NCBI GenBank assembly: GCA_024401225.1
Contig: JAKSLM010000009.1
Span: forward strand, 23,411-87,410
DNA: 64,000 nt
Reading direction: 5' to 3'
From: Bacteroidaceae bacterium
GTDB lineage: Bacteria > Bacteroidota > Bacteroidia > Bacteroidales > Bacteroidaceae
Below are positions 1-9,374 of this stretch, in pieces. The stretch's first letter is position 1. Each line of letters starts with the position of its first letter. The notes below the pieces were generated by a model. It had not been told where the DNA came from. It worked only from the letters and a program-made list of their open reading frames with translations, and did no database searches. Position numbers and translations under genes: made by a program.

Positions 1-35
1 AGTATCGTAATTATATATTTTCCTTTTAGTGTCAT
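1..35 (-). CDS. Start of a truncated gene, possibly lptE
   Basis: An ATG on the minus strand 13 bases after the stop of the sigma-54 activator opens a frame reading MTLKGKYIITI before the window ends. The hydrophobic start after two lysines looks like a signal peptide or lipoprotein leader. In many Bacteroidota the sigma-54 activator is followed by lptE and secG, so lptE (outer-membrane LPS assembly lipoprotein) is the best guess. It rests on gene order and eleven residues only. Confidence 0.4.
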   Translation of the reverse strand, partial: MTLKGKYIITI

Positions 36-48
36 TGCGTGTAGAGGG

Positions 49-1269
49 TTATTTCTTTACTTCGTCCATCAGACCGTATTCCTTCAGTTTGCGGTACAGG
101 GTACGTTCTGATATTCCCAGTTCTTGTGCTGCCATGCGGCGGTTGCCATGATAGCGTTCGAGTGCCTGCTTTATGCTGTTGAGCTCAATCTCCTTGATGG
201 ATAGCGATGGACGAACGTCAACCTCATCCTTTGCCTCTATTATCTCCTCTATCTGGTCAAGAGAATTCTGACTGTGTTGAAGTGTGAGCGTAGGACTGAC
301 CGGATCGGGAACGCCTCCGTTGTGTATGAATTCCTTCAGTTCGGAAATCTCCTGGCCAAGCTTTGTGATGGCATGGATGATGCTTTCACGCTCATTTGCC
401 CAAGAGTGAGGATCGTCGTACATCGGCTTGGTACCTCTCTGATGATGGGACGGTATCATGCTGCTTCCTACGTTGCTATCGTCGGTGATTCCGAAATGTC
501 TGAGGTCGTCGGCAGTAATGTACTCGTTGTCGCAGATTATGCTTACCTGCTCAGTAAGGTTGCGAAGTTCGCGTATGTTACCCGGCCAAGAGTATTTCAG
601 CAACAGGTCTTTTGCATCGTCGGTGAGTCTCTTTGTCTCGAAATGATACTTTTCGGAGATATCGAATGCAAACTTGCGGAATATCATTTCAATGTCTTTT
701 CCTCTGTCGCGCAGAGGCGGCAGGTAGATTGGTATGGCACAGAGGCGGTAGTAGAGGTCGCGACGGAATCGTCCTTCCGTTATAGCCTGTCGCATGTTGA
801 CATTGGTTGCTGCCACTATGCGCACGTTGGTCTTCTTTGGTTGGTTTTCGCCCACGCGGATATATTCTCCGGTCTCCAGCACACGGAGCAGTCGTGCCTG
901 AGTGGCAAGCGGAAGTTCGCCAACCTCGTCAAGGAAGAGCGTGCCTCCATCAGCTGCTCCAAAGTATCCTTCGCGCTCTCCGATGGCTCCGGTGAATGCA
1001 CCCTTTGCATGGCCGAAGAGTTCGGAGTCGATGGTTCCTTCTGGTATGGAGCCGCAGTTGATGGCAATGTATTTATTGTGCTTACGCTTTGAGTTATCAT
1101 GTATGATACGTGGAATAACCTCTTTTCCCACACCACTTTCTCCAACTATGAGCACGGACAGGTCGGTGGATGCCACCTGCAGAGCGACATCCAACGCTCT
1201 CATCAGATCCTCGTTGTTGCCGATGATCTCATAGCGCTGCTTTATATTCTGTAATTGGGTTGTTGGCAC
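49..1269 (-). CDS. Sigma-54 dependent transcriptional activator without receiver domain
   Basis: A 406-residue enhancer-binding protein that would use ATP to open promoters bound by sigma-54 RNA polymerase. Visible: Walker A GESGVGKE at about residues 43-50, the sigma-54 contact loop GAFTGA at 90-95, Walker B around GGTLFLDE at 108-115, an arginine-finger region (FRRDLYYRL), and a Fis-type helix-turn-helix at the C-terminus (about 365-400, NRRMAAQELGISERTLYRKL). There is no N-terminal receiver or PAS domain; the AAA+ module begins almost at once, so the input signal is unknown. A Gln/Glu-rich linker of about 90 residues separates AAA+ and HTH. It lies 12 bases after the metallo-hydrolase gene and is probably co-transcribed with it. 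Confidence 0.93.
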   Translation of the reverse strand: MPTTQLQNIKQRYEIIGNNEDLMRALDVALQVASTDLSVLIVGESGVGKEVIPRIIHDNSKRKHNKYIAINCGSIPEGTIDSELFGHAKGAFTGAIGEREGYFGAADGGTLFLDEVGELPLATQARLLRVLETGEYIRVGENQPKKTNVRIVAATNVNMRQAITEGRFRRDLYYRLCAIPIYLPPLRDRGKDIEMIFRKFAFDISEKYHFETKRLTDDAKDLLLKYSWPGNIRELRNLTEQVSIICDNEYITADDLRHFGITDDSNVGSSMIPSHHQRGTKPMYDDPHSWANERESIIHAITKLGQEISELKEFIHNGGVPDPVSPTLTLQHSQNSLDQIEEIIEAKDEVDVRPSLSIKEIELNSIKQALERYHGNRRMAAQELGISERTLYRKLKEYGLMDEVKK

Positions 1270-1281
1270 AATGTCGGTTGT

Positions 1282-1932
1282 TTAGTTTCTGATATACGGA
1301 TTGTACTTGCACTCATCCGCAATGGTTGTTGATGGTCCGTGGCCAGGGTAGGCTATTGTCTCGCCTGGGAGTATGGCCAGTCGGTCATTGATGCTTTGCA
1401 CTATCTGTTCGTAGCTGCCACCTGGTAGGTCTGTTCGTCCTATTGACATGCGGAACAGGGTGTCGCCCGTGAAGAGTATTCCTTCTTCCTTGCAGTAGAA
1501 GCATACTCCTCCAGGAGTGTGGCCAGGGGTCTGCAATACCATAAACTGATGTGAGCCGAATGCTATCGTGTCGCCATCGCGCAGTTCCTGCTCAAGCTTT
1601 GGCATATCGATGTGCGCAGGAGTCATTCCCATGAACATGCGCAGCTGATCCTCTACCTTATTATATATATATAGGTCTGATGCGCATGCTTTAGGCCCTA
1701 TGCCAAGATCGTTATAAGCGAAGATGTTGCCCATCACGTGGTCGAAGTGCAGATGCGTGTTGAGCAGATGCACTACCGTTAGTCCGTTGGCTGCGACATA
1801 TTTCTTTATGTCGTTCCATTCCGATGTGGCAAAGCAACCGCAATCAATGATTACGGCTTCCTTCTTCTCATCGCTCACTACGTAGCAATTCACCTCAAGA
1901 GGGTTTACGGAAAATGTCTTTATGTTCAGCAT
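1282..1932 (-). CDS. MBL-fold metallo-hydrolase (glyoxalase II-like)
   Basis: A 216-residue metallo-beta-lactamase fold hydrolase. The metal signature THLHFDH sits at residues 59-65, followed by TPGHTPGG and the GDTLF Asp motif and a late PGHGP His, a complete binuclear zinc set. Length and motif spacing fit the short glyoxalase II-like group (YcbL/GloB2-like), which lacks the long C-terminal substrate domain of true GloB. Substrate is not determinable from sequence; hydroxyacyl-glutathione-like thioesters are the family default. It follows rsmG by 67 bases in the same direction. Confidence 0.88.
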   Translation of the reverse strand: MLNIKTFSVNPLEVNCYVVSDEKKEAVIIDCGCFATSEWNDIKKYVAANGLTVVHLLNTHLHFDHVMGNIFAYNDLGIGPKACASDLYIYNKVEDQLRMFMGMTPAHIDMPKLEQELRDGDTIAFGSHQFMVLQTPGHTPGGVCFYCKEEGILFTGDTLFRMSIGRTDLPGGSYEQIVQSINDRLAILPGETIAYPGHGPSTTIADECKYNPYIRN

Positions 1933-1999
1933 TGTCAGTCTGTATAGGCCGTACTTTTGTCCGGTCGGGCCGGTAGTTCTTTATTGATACAAAAATGTT

Positions 2000-2626
2000 C
2001 TATACCTTGAGTCCCACGTGTACCACCTTCTTGGTCTCGAAGTATTCCTCCTCGAAGTAGTCAGAGAGGTCCCATACGGTACAGATCTTCTTCATCGTTG
2101 CCATCTCCCTCTCCAGTTCGCCGCCTTTGAGAGCGATGATGCCGTTAGGCAGACCATTGATCATCTCTTTCTTTAGGTTCTTGCGCGATATCTTTACGAG
2201 GTCGATGAGCGGCATTACTGCACGCGTCACGATAAAATCGTACTTGTCCTTGATCTCCTCAACCCTGGCATGGCTGGTCTTCACGTTCTTCAGTCCTATG
2301 CTGTCGGCAATGGCTTGTGCTACGCGCACCTTCTTGCCGATGCTGTCCACGAGGTGAAACTTTGCCTCTGGGAACATGATGGCGAGCGGAATGCCCGGGA
2401 ATCCTCCTCCCGTGCCGAAGTCCATCACCTCAGTGCCGTCCTTGAAGCGCACCACTTCAGCGATGCCAAGCGAATGCAGCACATGATGCTCGTACAAGTT
2501 TTGTATGTCCTTGCGTGAGATGACGTTAATCTTCGCATTCCAATCGTTGTACAGAGCTTCCAGCTGGGCAAACTGCTCCAGCTGGGTCTCTGTCAGGTTG
2601 GGAAAATATTTCTTAATTATTTCCAT
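2000..2626 (-). CDS. rsmG: 16S rRNA m7G527 methyltransferase RsmG
   Basis: A 208-residue SAM-dependent methyltransferase that modifies G527 of 16S rRNA in the small subunit. The SAM-binding loop reads [15 protein letters not shown] near residue 70, followed by [10 protein letters not shown], both hallmark RsmG segments. Full family length. Its start codon lies inside the end of purT (14-base overlap), so translation of the two is probably coupled. Loss of RsmG is known in other bacteria to give low-level streptomycin resistance. Confidence 0.95.
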   Translation of the reverse strand: MEIIKKYFPNLTETQLEQFAQLEALYNDWNAKINVISRKDIQNLYEHHVLHSLGIAEVVRFKDGTEVMDFGTGGGFPGIPLAIMFPEAKFHLVDSIGKKVRVAQAIADSIGLKNVKTSHARVEEIKDKYDFIVTRAVMPLIDLVKISRKNLKKEMINGLPNGIIALKGGELEREMATMKKICTVWDLSDYFEEEYFETKKVVHVGLKV

Positions 2627-3788
2627 CTATTACTTTTACCTTTGCTGCGATGTTCTTGCACTTGTCGCGAAGGGCATCAAGGTCGTTGTTGATGTTGTCG
2701 CAACACAGTACAACACCCATGCGGCGTCCGACGTGAGCTACTGGTTTGCCGAATATGCGGAGGTAGGTATTATCCTCCTTGCACACGTCTTCCAGTCCGG
2801 TGTAGTCAGGCTTTTCTGCCTCAATTTCAGAGAGGATGACAGCGCTGGCTCCAATCTGCAACTGCTGAATGCTTGGTATTGGCAGACCGAGCACAGCACG
2901 GCAATGAAGCTCGAACTCGCTGTGGTTCTGGCATCCTGAGAGGGTTACCATACCTGTGTCGTGTGGACGAGGGCTAAGCTCGGAGAAGTATACTCCATCA
3001 GTGTTGCTGATAAAGAACTCCACGCCCCAGATGCCGGCGCCAGTAAGTGCCTTTGTCACTTCGGCGGCCATGCGCTGAGCTTCCTTGAGGTGCTCTGACT
3101 GCATAGGCATTGGCTGGAACGACTCGCGGTAGTCACCGCCCTTCTGAACGTGACCGATTGGTCCGCAGAAGAGGGTAGAACCATTCTTCTGAGTCACGGT
3201 AAGGAGGGTGATCTCGTAGTCAAACTTGATGAACTGCTCCACGATCACTTCCTTGATGTCGCCTCGTGCTCCCTCAGCTGCGCACTTCCATGCAGCCTCG
3301 AGTTCTGCAGGCGAGTCGACCTTGCTCTGGCCGTGTCCGCTCGATGACATGAGAGGCTTCACGATGAATGGGTAGCCTATCTCATCAGCAGCAGCCTTGA
3401 ACTCATCAAATGTCTTTGCATACTTATAGTTTGCTGTCTTGAGCCCGAGTTCGGTGTGAGCAAGTTCGCGGATGGCCTTGCGGTTCATTGTGAAGTTTAC
3501 GGCACGGGCGCTTGGAACCACCTGTATGCCCATCTCCTCACATTCATAAAGCTTCTCGGTGCGGATGGCCTCGATCTCCGGAACGATGATGTCTGGCTGA
3601 TGCTTTCTTACAGCAGCCATCAGGGCATCGCCATCGAGCATTGAGAACACCTCGCGCTCGTCAGCCACCTGCATTGCAGGAGCGTCATTGTAGGCATCGC
3701 ATGCTATTACGTACTGTCCTTTTCTCTTGCAAGCAATGACGAACTCTTTGCCGAGTTCGCCACTACCTAATAACATTATTTTCTTCAT
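2613..3788 (-). CDS. purT: Formate-dependent GAR transformylase PurT
   Basis: A 391-residue ATP-grasp enzyme that makes formyl-glycinamide ribonucleotide from GAR, formate and ATP in purine synthesis. The N-terminal pre-ATP-grasp fold starts with [12 protein letters not shown]; the ATP-grasp core contains the flexible loop [11 protein letters not shown] and the metal/ATP segment [23 protein letters not shown]. Full length for PurT. It overlaps rsmG downstream and lies 31 bases after the DUF4301 gene. It provides a folate-independent route to the first formylation of purines; folA, thyA and glyA elsewhere in the window serve the folate-dependent side. Confidence 0.96.
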   Translation of the reverse strand: MKKIMLLGSGELGKEFVIACKRKGQYVIACDAYNDAPAMQVADEREVFSMLDGDALMAAVRKHQPDIIVPEIEAIRTEKLYECEEMGIQVVPSARAVNFTMNRKAIRELAHTELGLKTANYKYAKTFDEFKAAADEIGYPFIVKPLMSSSGHGQSKVDSPAELEAAWKCAAEGARGDIKEVIVEQFIKFDYEITLLTVTQKNGSTLFCGPIGHVQKGGDYRESFQPMPMQSEHLKEAQRMAAEVTKALTGAGIWGVEFFISNTDGVYFSELSPRPHDTGMVTLSGCQNHSEFELHCRAVLGLPIPSIQQLQIGASAVILSEIEAEKPDYTGLEDVCKEDNTYLRIFGKPVAHVGRRMGVVLCCDNINNDLDALRDKCKNIAAKVKVIDGNN

Positions 3789-3819
3789 ATTCTTTTATCA
3801 AATTCGTAGCTCTGTTTTC

Positions 3820-5340
3820 TTACTGGTGCTGATCGCGAAGGAGGTCGTTCACAGTCTTCACAGGGTTGAATGTGCCGAGGCTCACTTCTACGAAGATAGT
3901 GTTCCAGTCGCTCATGGCTCCGTTCCAAAGTCCTGGCAACTCAAGAGCCTTGAGTTCCTTGCCATTCTTCGACTTTGAAGAGATAAATCCGGTCTGTGGG
4001 TCAACGTACTTTGTGAGGTCAAACTTGTTGCCCTGATAGTCCTTGACTGCACATACGAGATCTACTGGATTGAAGTGAGTGCCACCGTTGAACATTGCGA
4101 GGTACTCGGCATTGTTCTTGTCAATCTGTGACGACTCGAGGATCTGGAGCGAGATGGTGCCATCAGGATTGTATGCGAGGAATGGACCGCCACCAGGTTC
4201 GCCAACGTTCTTTACCATACCGCATACGCGCATTGGTCGGTTGAGCTTGCTCTTGAGGTAGATGGCAAGTTCTGCATCCTCGAGAACCTTGAGCTCTGGG
4301 TTGCGGAGGCAGATGTCGTTGTGGAGGAAGTGGATAATCTCTTCAAGCTGCTCGTGAGTATACTTGCCTGAGTCGAGAAGGGCGAGATAGTCGAACGCCT
4401 TCTTCTGCATGCTTACGAGTACGCCCGCAATGAGCTTCTTGTATTCCACAGTCTCTGGCTTCAGACGGTCTGGCACCACGTTGTCGATGTTCTTGATGAA
4501 GATGATGTCGGCATCGAGGTCGTTGAGGTTCTCGATGAGCGCTCCGTGACCGCCTGGGCGGAAGAGGATTTTACCGTCCTCTGTGCGGAATGGTGTATTG
4601 TCAGGGTTGGCAGCTACAGTATCTGTGCTCGACTTCTGCTCTGAGAAGCTTACGCTGTATGCTACGTTGAACTTACTTGCATATTCGGCAGCCTTGTCAG
4701 TAACAAGACTCTCAAAGAGAGGGCGGTGCTCTGGGCTTACGGTGAAGTGTACATTGACCTTGCCATCCTTGCCTCCAGCGTAGAGTGCGCCTTCTACGAG
4801 GTGCTCCTCAAGTGGAGTGCGTGAGTTCTCCTCGTACGAGTGGAACTTGAGCAGACCCTTTGGCAATTTGCCATAGCTGAGGCCTTTCTCGTTGAGGAGG
4901 TTTGCTATTACAGCCTTGTAGTTGCCTTCTGACACAAGAGCGTCGATGCCCTTGCCTTCGTTGTCAGCACATGCCTTGTCAAGCTCTGCGTAGAATGCAA
5001 AGTTCTTGATGTTGGCAAAGAACTTCTTGATGAAGTCATTGTTTGGCTCGTTGCTTTCACCGTCCAGGAACTCAAACAGATCCTTGAACATACGGCTTGC
5101 AGCGCCGCTGGCAGGCACGAACTTCAGTACCTTGCCTGTGCCGTTCAGGTATTCGTCCCATGCAGCAAGATAGCTTGCCTTTTCGTCGGCAGTTGGTATG
5201 GTGATTCCCTTCTCTGGCGAAGCAGCTCCTGCGAGCTTGAGGAATGGGAAACCTGTCTCAAAATTCTTAAGTTGTGCGTTCAACTTTTCTTCCGAAATTC
5301 CCTTCTTAGCGAGAAATTCTTTGTCCTGTGGTGTAAGCAT
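3820..5340 (-). CDS. DUF4301 family protein
   Basis: A 506-residue cytoplasmic protein of the Bacteroidota-specific DUF4301 family; function unknown. The start at MLTPQDKEFLAKKG is preferred to an in-frame ATG 18 codons upstream because family members begin with this motif and the upstream residues are Asn/Lys-rich and leader-like. Conserved-looking stretches include FVPASGAASRMFKDL near residue 60, FRPGGHGALIENLNDLDADIIFIKNIDN in the middle (nucleotidyltransferase-like in flavour) and GEPGGGPF in the last third. A TAATTTTG promoter box lies about 75 bases upstream. It is probably first in a run with purT and rsmG. Confidence 0.85.
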   Translation of the reverse strand: MLTPQDKEFLAKKGISEEKLNAQLKNFETGFPFLKLAGAASPEKGITIPTADEKASYLAAWDEYLNGTGKVLKFVPASGAASRMFKDLFEFLDGESNEPNNDFIKKFFANIKNFAFYAELDKACADNEGKGIDALVSEGNYKAVIANLLNEKGLSYGKLPKGLLKFHSYEENSRTPLEEHLVEGALYAGGKDGKVNVHFTVSPEHRPLFESLVTDKAAEYASKFNVAYSVSFSEQKSSTDTVAANPDNTPFRTEDGKILFRPGGHGALIENLNDLDADIIFIKNIDNVVPDRLKPETVEYKKLIAGVLVSMQKKAFDYLALLDSGKYTHEQLEEIIHFLHNDICLRNPELKVLEDAELAIYLKSKLNRPMRVCGMVKNVGEPGGGPFLAYNPDGTISLQILESSQIDKNNAEYLAMFNGGTHFNPVDLVCAVKDYQGNKFDLTKYVDPQTGFISSKSKNGKELKALELPGLWNGAMSDWNTIFVEVSLGTFNPVKTVNDLLRDQHQ

Positions 5341-5413
5341 CGTTTTATTTGTTTTAAGGTGATTGTTGTTACGTTTGTGATGGTTCAGTACCATCTTTAT
5401 GTGAAATTTTGCC

Positions 5414-5421
5414 CAAAATTA
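5414..5421 (-). promoter_or_regulatory. Promoter -7 box for DUF4301-purT-rsmG
   Basis: Minus-strand TAATTTTG, a match to the Bacteroidota TAnnTTTG box. It would start transcription about 70 bases before the chosen DUF4301 start. Confidence 0.55.
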
Positions 5422-5463
5422 CAAATAAATATTGGTAAATACTAATTTTGTAAGAGATTTTAA

Positions 5464-5473
5464 TAACTTTGCA
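5464..5473 (+). promoter_or_regulatory. Promoter -7 box for relA/rlmH
   Basis: TAACTTTGCA, a full Bacteroidota -7 box. It lies over an upstream in-frame possible start, so translation must begin further down, at the ATG at 5502. Confidence 0.7.
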
Positions 5474-5501
5474 GAGAAAATTAGCAAATCGCGACTCTAT
5501 T

Positions 5502-7721
5502 ATGGACGAAATTGTAACAATCAGAGAAGATGAACGGGCGCAATTGCTCGAATCCATACGTACGCTCCAACCATTGGTTGCCGACGTGCTCAATCATGAT
5601 GATTTTCGCAAAGTGAAGGACATACTGATCGATGGATCTGCATCGGGCCAGCTGAAGCGCAATGCGTTTGGTTTGCACCCTATACTGCTGGATTTGCAGA
5701 CGGCCATCATCACGGCTTCGGAGATAGGTCTCAACCGTGCCAGCATCCTAAGCGTGCTGCTTCATGAGTTTGTGTCACTTGGTACGGTAAGCATCGACCA
5801 GGTGAAGCGTGAGTTTGGTGATGATGTGGCCAACATCATCCACGGTTTGCTGCGTGTCAATGAGATCTATAGCAAGAATCCTGCCATTGCCACCGAGAAT
5901 TTCCGCGACCTCTTGCTCTCGTTTGCCGAGGATATGCGCGTCATTTTCATCATCATTGCCGATCGTGTCAACCTCATGCGTCAGATCAAGGAACTTGGTA
6001 CGGATGCCGATCGCCGCCGCGTAGCTACCGAGGCAAGCCTTCTCTATGCTCCTTTGGCTCACAAGCTTGGTCTCTATCTCATCAAGTCGGAACTTGAGGA
6101 CCTCTCGCTCAAATACCTTGAGCACGATGTCTACTACATGATCAAGGACAAGCTCAGCGAGACGAAGAGCTCGCGTGATAAGTATATTGCCGACTTCATA
6201 GGCCCTATCGAGCAGAAGCTTCTTGCAGCGGGCCTTAAGTTCCATATCAAGGGACGTACCAAGTCCATCCATTCCATCCATCAGAAGATGCTCAAGCAGA
6301 AGTGTAAGTTCGAGGGCATCTACGACCTCTTTGCTATCCGCATCATCCTCGACTCCGAGCTCGACAAGGAGAAGCAGGACTGCTGGCAAGTGTTCAGTAT
6401 CGTGACCGACATGTATCGACCAAACCCTAAGCGCCTGCGCGACTGGTTGTCGGTTCCTAAGAGCAATGGCTACGAGTCGCTACACATCACCGTCATGGGA
6501 CCGGAAGGCAAGTGGGTGGAGATCCAGATCCGTACCGAACGCATGGATGAGGTGGCAGAGCGAGGCCTTGCTGCCCATTGGCGATATAAAGGAGTAAAGG
6601 ACTCTGGCAGCAAACTTGAGGACTGGTTGAAGGATATTCGTCAGGCACTTGAGAATCAGTCGACGACTGACAATCAGTTGGTCGATCAGTTTAAGGTTGA
6701 CCTCTATAGCGATGAGGTGTTCGTCTTTACTCCTAAGGGCGATCTCTTCAAACTGCCGAAGGGTTCGACCGTGCTCGACTTTGCCTTCCAGATCCATACC
6801 AATGTGGGGTGTCGATGCACAGGTGGCAAGGTGAACGGCAAGAATGTCTACATTGGTACCGAACTGCAGAGTGGCGACCAGGTCGAGATCCTGACCAACC
6901 AGAAGCAACTGCCTAAGCGCGACTGGCTCAACATCGCGGTTACAGCCAAGGCAAAGAATAAGATACGACAGAGTCTCAACGAACAGGAACTCAAGGCTGC
7001 CAGTTATGCCAAGGAGATGCTTGAGCGCAAGTTCAAGAATAAGAAGATCCAGCCAGAGGAGTCGTTCATGATGAAGCTCATCAAGCAGTTGGGCTACAAG
7101 CATGTGAACGAGTTCTACCGTGCCATCACCGACGAAGTACTCGATGTCAACACCGTCATCGAACGTTACGTCGAATTGCAACAGCGCGAGGAGAATCCGC
7201 AGTCCTACAATACCGAGCAACGAAGCGCCGACACCTATGTCCAGGCGCCTTCGGACGACCGCCAGCAGACGAGTAGCGATGTGCTTATACTCGACAATAA
7301 TCTCAAGGGAGTGGAGTATTCGCTTGCTAAGTGCTGTAATCCAATCTACGGCGACGACGTGTTCGGCTTTGTTACCGTCAATCGTGGCATCAAGGTTCAC
7401 CGTGCCGACTGTCCTAATGCTTCACGCCTCCGCGAGCAGTTAGGCTATCGCGTACTGAAGGCGCAATGGGCCGGCAAGGGCGGTAGTCAGTATGCTGTCA
7501 CTCTGCATGTTGTGGGACACGACGACATTGGTATTGTCAACAACATCACGTCCATCATCAACAAGGAGAAGAACGTGCTCCTGCGAGGCATCTCTATCCA
7601 GAGCTTTGAGGATGGCCTCTTCTCGGGCAATCTTACTGTGATGATCAGCGAACAGAAACAACTCACCCAGTTGGTGAAGAAACTCCAGACGGTGAAGGGC
7701 GTAAAGAATGTTATGCGATGA
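5502..7721 (+). CDS. RelA/SpoT-type (p)ppGpp synthetase with degenerate hydrolase domain
   Basis: A 739-residue RSH stringent-response protein. Order: N-terminal HD-like domain (about 25-190), synthetase (about 220-350), TGS (about 392-455, DEVFVFTPKGDL), zinc-finger region (CCNP with DC near 600-640) and C-terminal ACT. The synthetase carries NGYESLH at 322-328 and RLRD at 311-314, the basic RxKD-like version seen in bifunctional Rel enzymes, not the acidic ExDD of RelA. The hydrolase motifs are lost: HDxxED reads HEFVSLG (88-94), and the later DRLHNMR-type motif reads DRVNLMR (154-160). I infer synthesis only, needing a second RSH or hydrolase elsewhere. The start is set by the promoter box at 5464. 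It overlaps rlmH by 4 bases. Confidence 0.95.
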   Translation: MDEIVTIREDERAQLLESIRTLQPLVADVLNHDDFRKVKDILIDGSASGQLKRNAFGLHPILLDLQTAIITASEIGLNRASILSVLLHEFVSLGTVSIDQVKREFGDDVANIIHGLLRVNEIYSKNPAIATENFRDLLLSFAEDMRVIFIIIADRVNLMRQIKELGTDADRRRVATEASLLYAPLAHKLGLYLIKSELEDLSLKYLEHDVYYMIKDKLSETKSSRDKYIADFIGPIEQKLLAAGLKFHIKGRTKSIHSIHQKMLKQKCKFEGIYDLFAIRIILDSELDKEKQDCWQVFSIVTDMYRPNPKRLRDWLSVPKSNGYESLHITVMGPEGKWVEIQIRTERMDEVAERGLAAHWRYKGVKDSGSKLEDWLKDIRQALENQSTTDNQLVDQFKVDLYSDEVFVFTPKGDLFKLPKGSTVLDFAFQIHTNVGCRCTGGKVNGKNVYIGTELQSGDQVEILTNQKQLPKRDWLNIAVTAKAKNKIRQSLNEQELKAASYAKEMLERKFKNKKIQPEESFMMKLIKQLGYKHVNEFYRAITDEVLDVNTVIERYVELQQREENPQSYNTEQRSADTYVQAPSDDRQQTSSDVLILDNNLKGVEYSLAKCCNPIYGDDVFGFVTVNRGIKVHRADCPNASRLREQLGYRVLKAQWAGKGGSQYAVTLHVVGHDDIGIVNNITSIINKEKNVLLRGISIQSFEDGLFSGNLTVMISEQKQLTQLVKKLQTVKGVKNVMR

Positions 7722-8191
7722 AGGTGCAATTAATACTTGTGGGAAAGACGGTCGACAAGCGTTTTTCCGACATCATTGATGAATATGCTTCGCGTGTGAA
7801 GCACTACATTGGATTTGATATTCAAGTCATTCCAGAACTGAAGAATACAAAGAACCTTTCTGCCGATCAGCAGAAGCAGCAGGAGGGTGAACTCATCGTT
7901 CGACAGTTGCAGGCGGGCGACTATGTCGTCCTGCTTGATGAGCATGGCAAGGAGTTTCGTTCGGTCGAGTTTTCCGACTGGATGGTGAAGAAGATGAACA
8001 CCGTCAGCAAGCGCCTTGTCTTCATAGTAGGGGGACCTTACGGATTCTCGCCCGATGTCTATTCCAAGGCCAACGAGAAGATATCCCTTTCCAAGATGAC
8101 CTTCTCTCATCAGATGATACGCATGATTTTTACCGAGCAACTTTATCGTGCCATGACCATCATGAAAGGTGAACCTTATCATCATGAATAA
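7718..8191 (+). CDS. rlmH: 23S rRNA pseudouridine-1915 N3-methyltransferase RlmH
   Basis: A 157-residue SPOUT methyltransferase acting on pseudouridine 1915 in helix 69 of the assembled ribosome. The knot signature IVGGPYGFS near residues 103-111 and the C-terminal SHQMIRMIFTEQLYRA...YHHE are diagnostic, and length is standard. It starts in an ATGA overlap with the stop of the RSH gene, so the two are translationally coupled. Confidence 0.96.
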   Translation: MKVQLILVGKTVDKRFSDIIDEYASRVKHYIGFDIQVIPELKNTKNLSADQQKQQEGELIVRQLQAGDYVVLLDEHGKEFRSVEFSDWMVKKMNTVSKRLVFIVGGPYGFSPDVYSKANEKISLSKMTFSHQMIRMIFTEQLYRAMTIMKGEPYHHE

Positions 8192-8231
8192 AAAAAACAT
8201 AGCGGTTACGTGCTTCACAGCAGGTAACCGC
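8190..8231 (-). terminator. Hairpin terminator downstream of the HU-SPOR transcript
   Basis: Stem GCGGTTAC/GTAACCGC (8202-8209 with 8224-8231) followed on the minus strand by seven or more U. It would stop minus-strand transcription from the SPOR gene; on the plus strand the run after the stem is weak, though it could also help end rlmH mRNA. The 8232-8428 gap otherwise holds only an imperfect G/C-rich inverted repeat around 8340-8393. Confidence 0.55.
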
Positions 8232-8428
8232 AAATTCTTACAAATATATTCTCACCTTTACCAAAAAGAAATGTCTAATAATCTGTGATTGAATGAAAAT
8301 ACCGTTTCACAGAACGTCAAAGTATTTCGTTTCCACGTCCGTTCCGCTTTGCTTCTCGCCCCTGTGTGGTTTTTTAAGAGAAGGGGAGCGGAACTTCTGT
8401 GTCTAATGTAGTCTGACTTTTTATCTTA

Positions 8429-8899
8429 TTAGTATGTGCGATAGAGCAACCATGCATCTGGGTAAGTTGCACGGAGAGCGTCGCGCGACTGTACTGCTGC
8501 GTTGCGATCGTCGAATGAAGAAGCGATGACGCGGTACATGCCAGTCTCTGGGTTCTGAGCGATCTGTGCGCTGTAGCCCTTAGCAACGAGTGTGTTGCGG
8601 AGGTTGTTAGCGTTCTCGATCTTGCCGAACGAACCGCATACTACGTTGAATGCCTTGAGTACGCCGCCGTTCATTACGTTGAGGCGCTCCTGACGGTCAT
8701 TTGCTGTGTTCTGAGGAGTAGTGACTGGTGTAACTGTCTGTACTGGAGTTACTGCCACTGGCTGCTGTGTAGTCTGTGCTGCAGTTTCCTGAGCCTTAGC
8801 CTTTTCGTATGCCTTCTTATATGAGCTTTCTGTTGAACCACATGATGTGAAGGCGAGTGCTGAAATGAGCGCGAGGCCCATGAGAATGTTCTTTTTCAT
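8429..8899 (-). CDS. SPOR-domain lipoprotein
   Basis: A 156-residue lipoprotein: leader of 19 residues ending in a lipobox (AFTSC, Cys20), a Thr/Gln/Val/Pro-rich linker (about 40-68), and a C-terminal SPOR domain (about 82-156, FNVVCGSFGKIENANNL). SPOR domains bind glycan strands lacking stem peptides at division sites. A role in septal peptidoglycan binding at the outer membrane is inferred. It lies 72 bases after the HU-like gene with no promoter of its own visible, so the two are probably one transcript. Confidence 0.88.
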   Translation of the reverse strand: MKKNILMGLALISALAFTSCGSTESSYKKAYEKAKAQETAAQTTQQPVAVTPVQTVTPVTTPQNTANDRQERLNVMNGGVLKAFNVVCGSFGKIENANNLRNTLVAKGYSAQIAQNPETGMYRVIASSFDDRNAAVQSRDALRATYPDAWLLYRTY

Positions 8900-8971
8900 A
8901 ATTGATATTTGTATTTGAATTGAATGAATTTTCCTTGTTTTTTTTTCTTTGTTTCTTTATTTTTCTGTCCG

Positions 8972-9358
8972 TTAGCCTTTCAGCTTTTCAAACTGCGATT
9001 CCTTGACCAGCTTCTTTAGGCTTACTGCCGCTCTGTAATTCACGTTCTTCACGCTTACTGAAGGTGCTCGCAGGTCTCCCTCCTTTTCAACTATCTTTGA
9101 TTCCGCGCTCACGGAGAAAGTTCCAAGTCCGTCGATATAAACATTGTAACCGTCCATCAGACAGTCGGCTACGCTGCTGCTGATAGCCTCGATTGCCGCT
9201 CTTAGGTCGGCTACGGTAAGCGTGCATCCAGCGGCTATGTGCTTGCAGAGGCTTGGTGTGTCTATCGTCCCTTTGGTTACAACCTGAGCGTAGTAGCCTT
9301 GTTTTGGCGCCTTGCTGATGTTGTCCTTCATGGGAGTCAGACGGTATGGTATGCTCAT
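8972..9358 (-). CDS. HU-like DNA-binding protein (Bacteroidota HU domain family)
   Basis: A 128-residue protein of the Bacteroidota HU-like family, longer than true HU (about 90). The N-terminal YRLTPMKDN with YYAQVVTKGTID and the central YNVYIDGLGTFSV are typical. It is expected to bind or bend DNA, although some family members may have other roles. Its 5' leader is unusual: four 22-bp repeats lie between promoter and start codon (see the repeat at 9375). It is probably co-transcribed with the SPOR lipoprotein. Confidence 0.88.
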   Translation of the reverse strand: MSIPYRLTPMKDNISKAPKQGYYAQVVTKGTIDTPSLCKHIAAGCTLTVADLRAAIEAISSSVADCLMDGYNVYIDGLGTFSVSAESKIVEKEGDLRAPSVSVKNVNYRAAVSLKKLVKESQFEKLKG

Positions 9359-9374
9359 ACGATTTATCTTAGTT

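Noticed and set aside
274-1092. 272-residue plus-strand frame opposite the sigma-54 activator
   Set aside because: The minus frame carries Walker A, GAFTGA and HTH motifs; the plus frame has none.
5775-7400. Long minus-strand open frames opposite the RSH gene
   Set aside because: They follow codon-position bias of the real gene, have no promoter or family features, and the plus-strand frame has all RSH domains.
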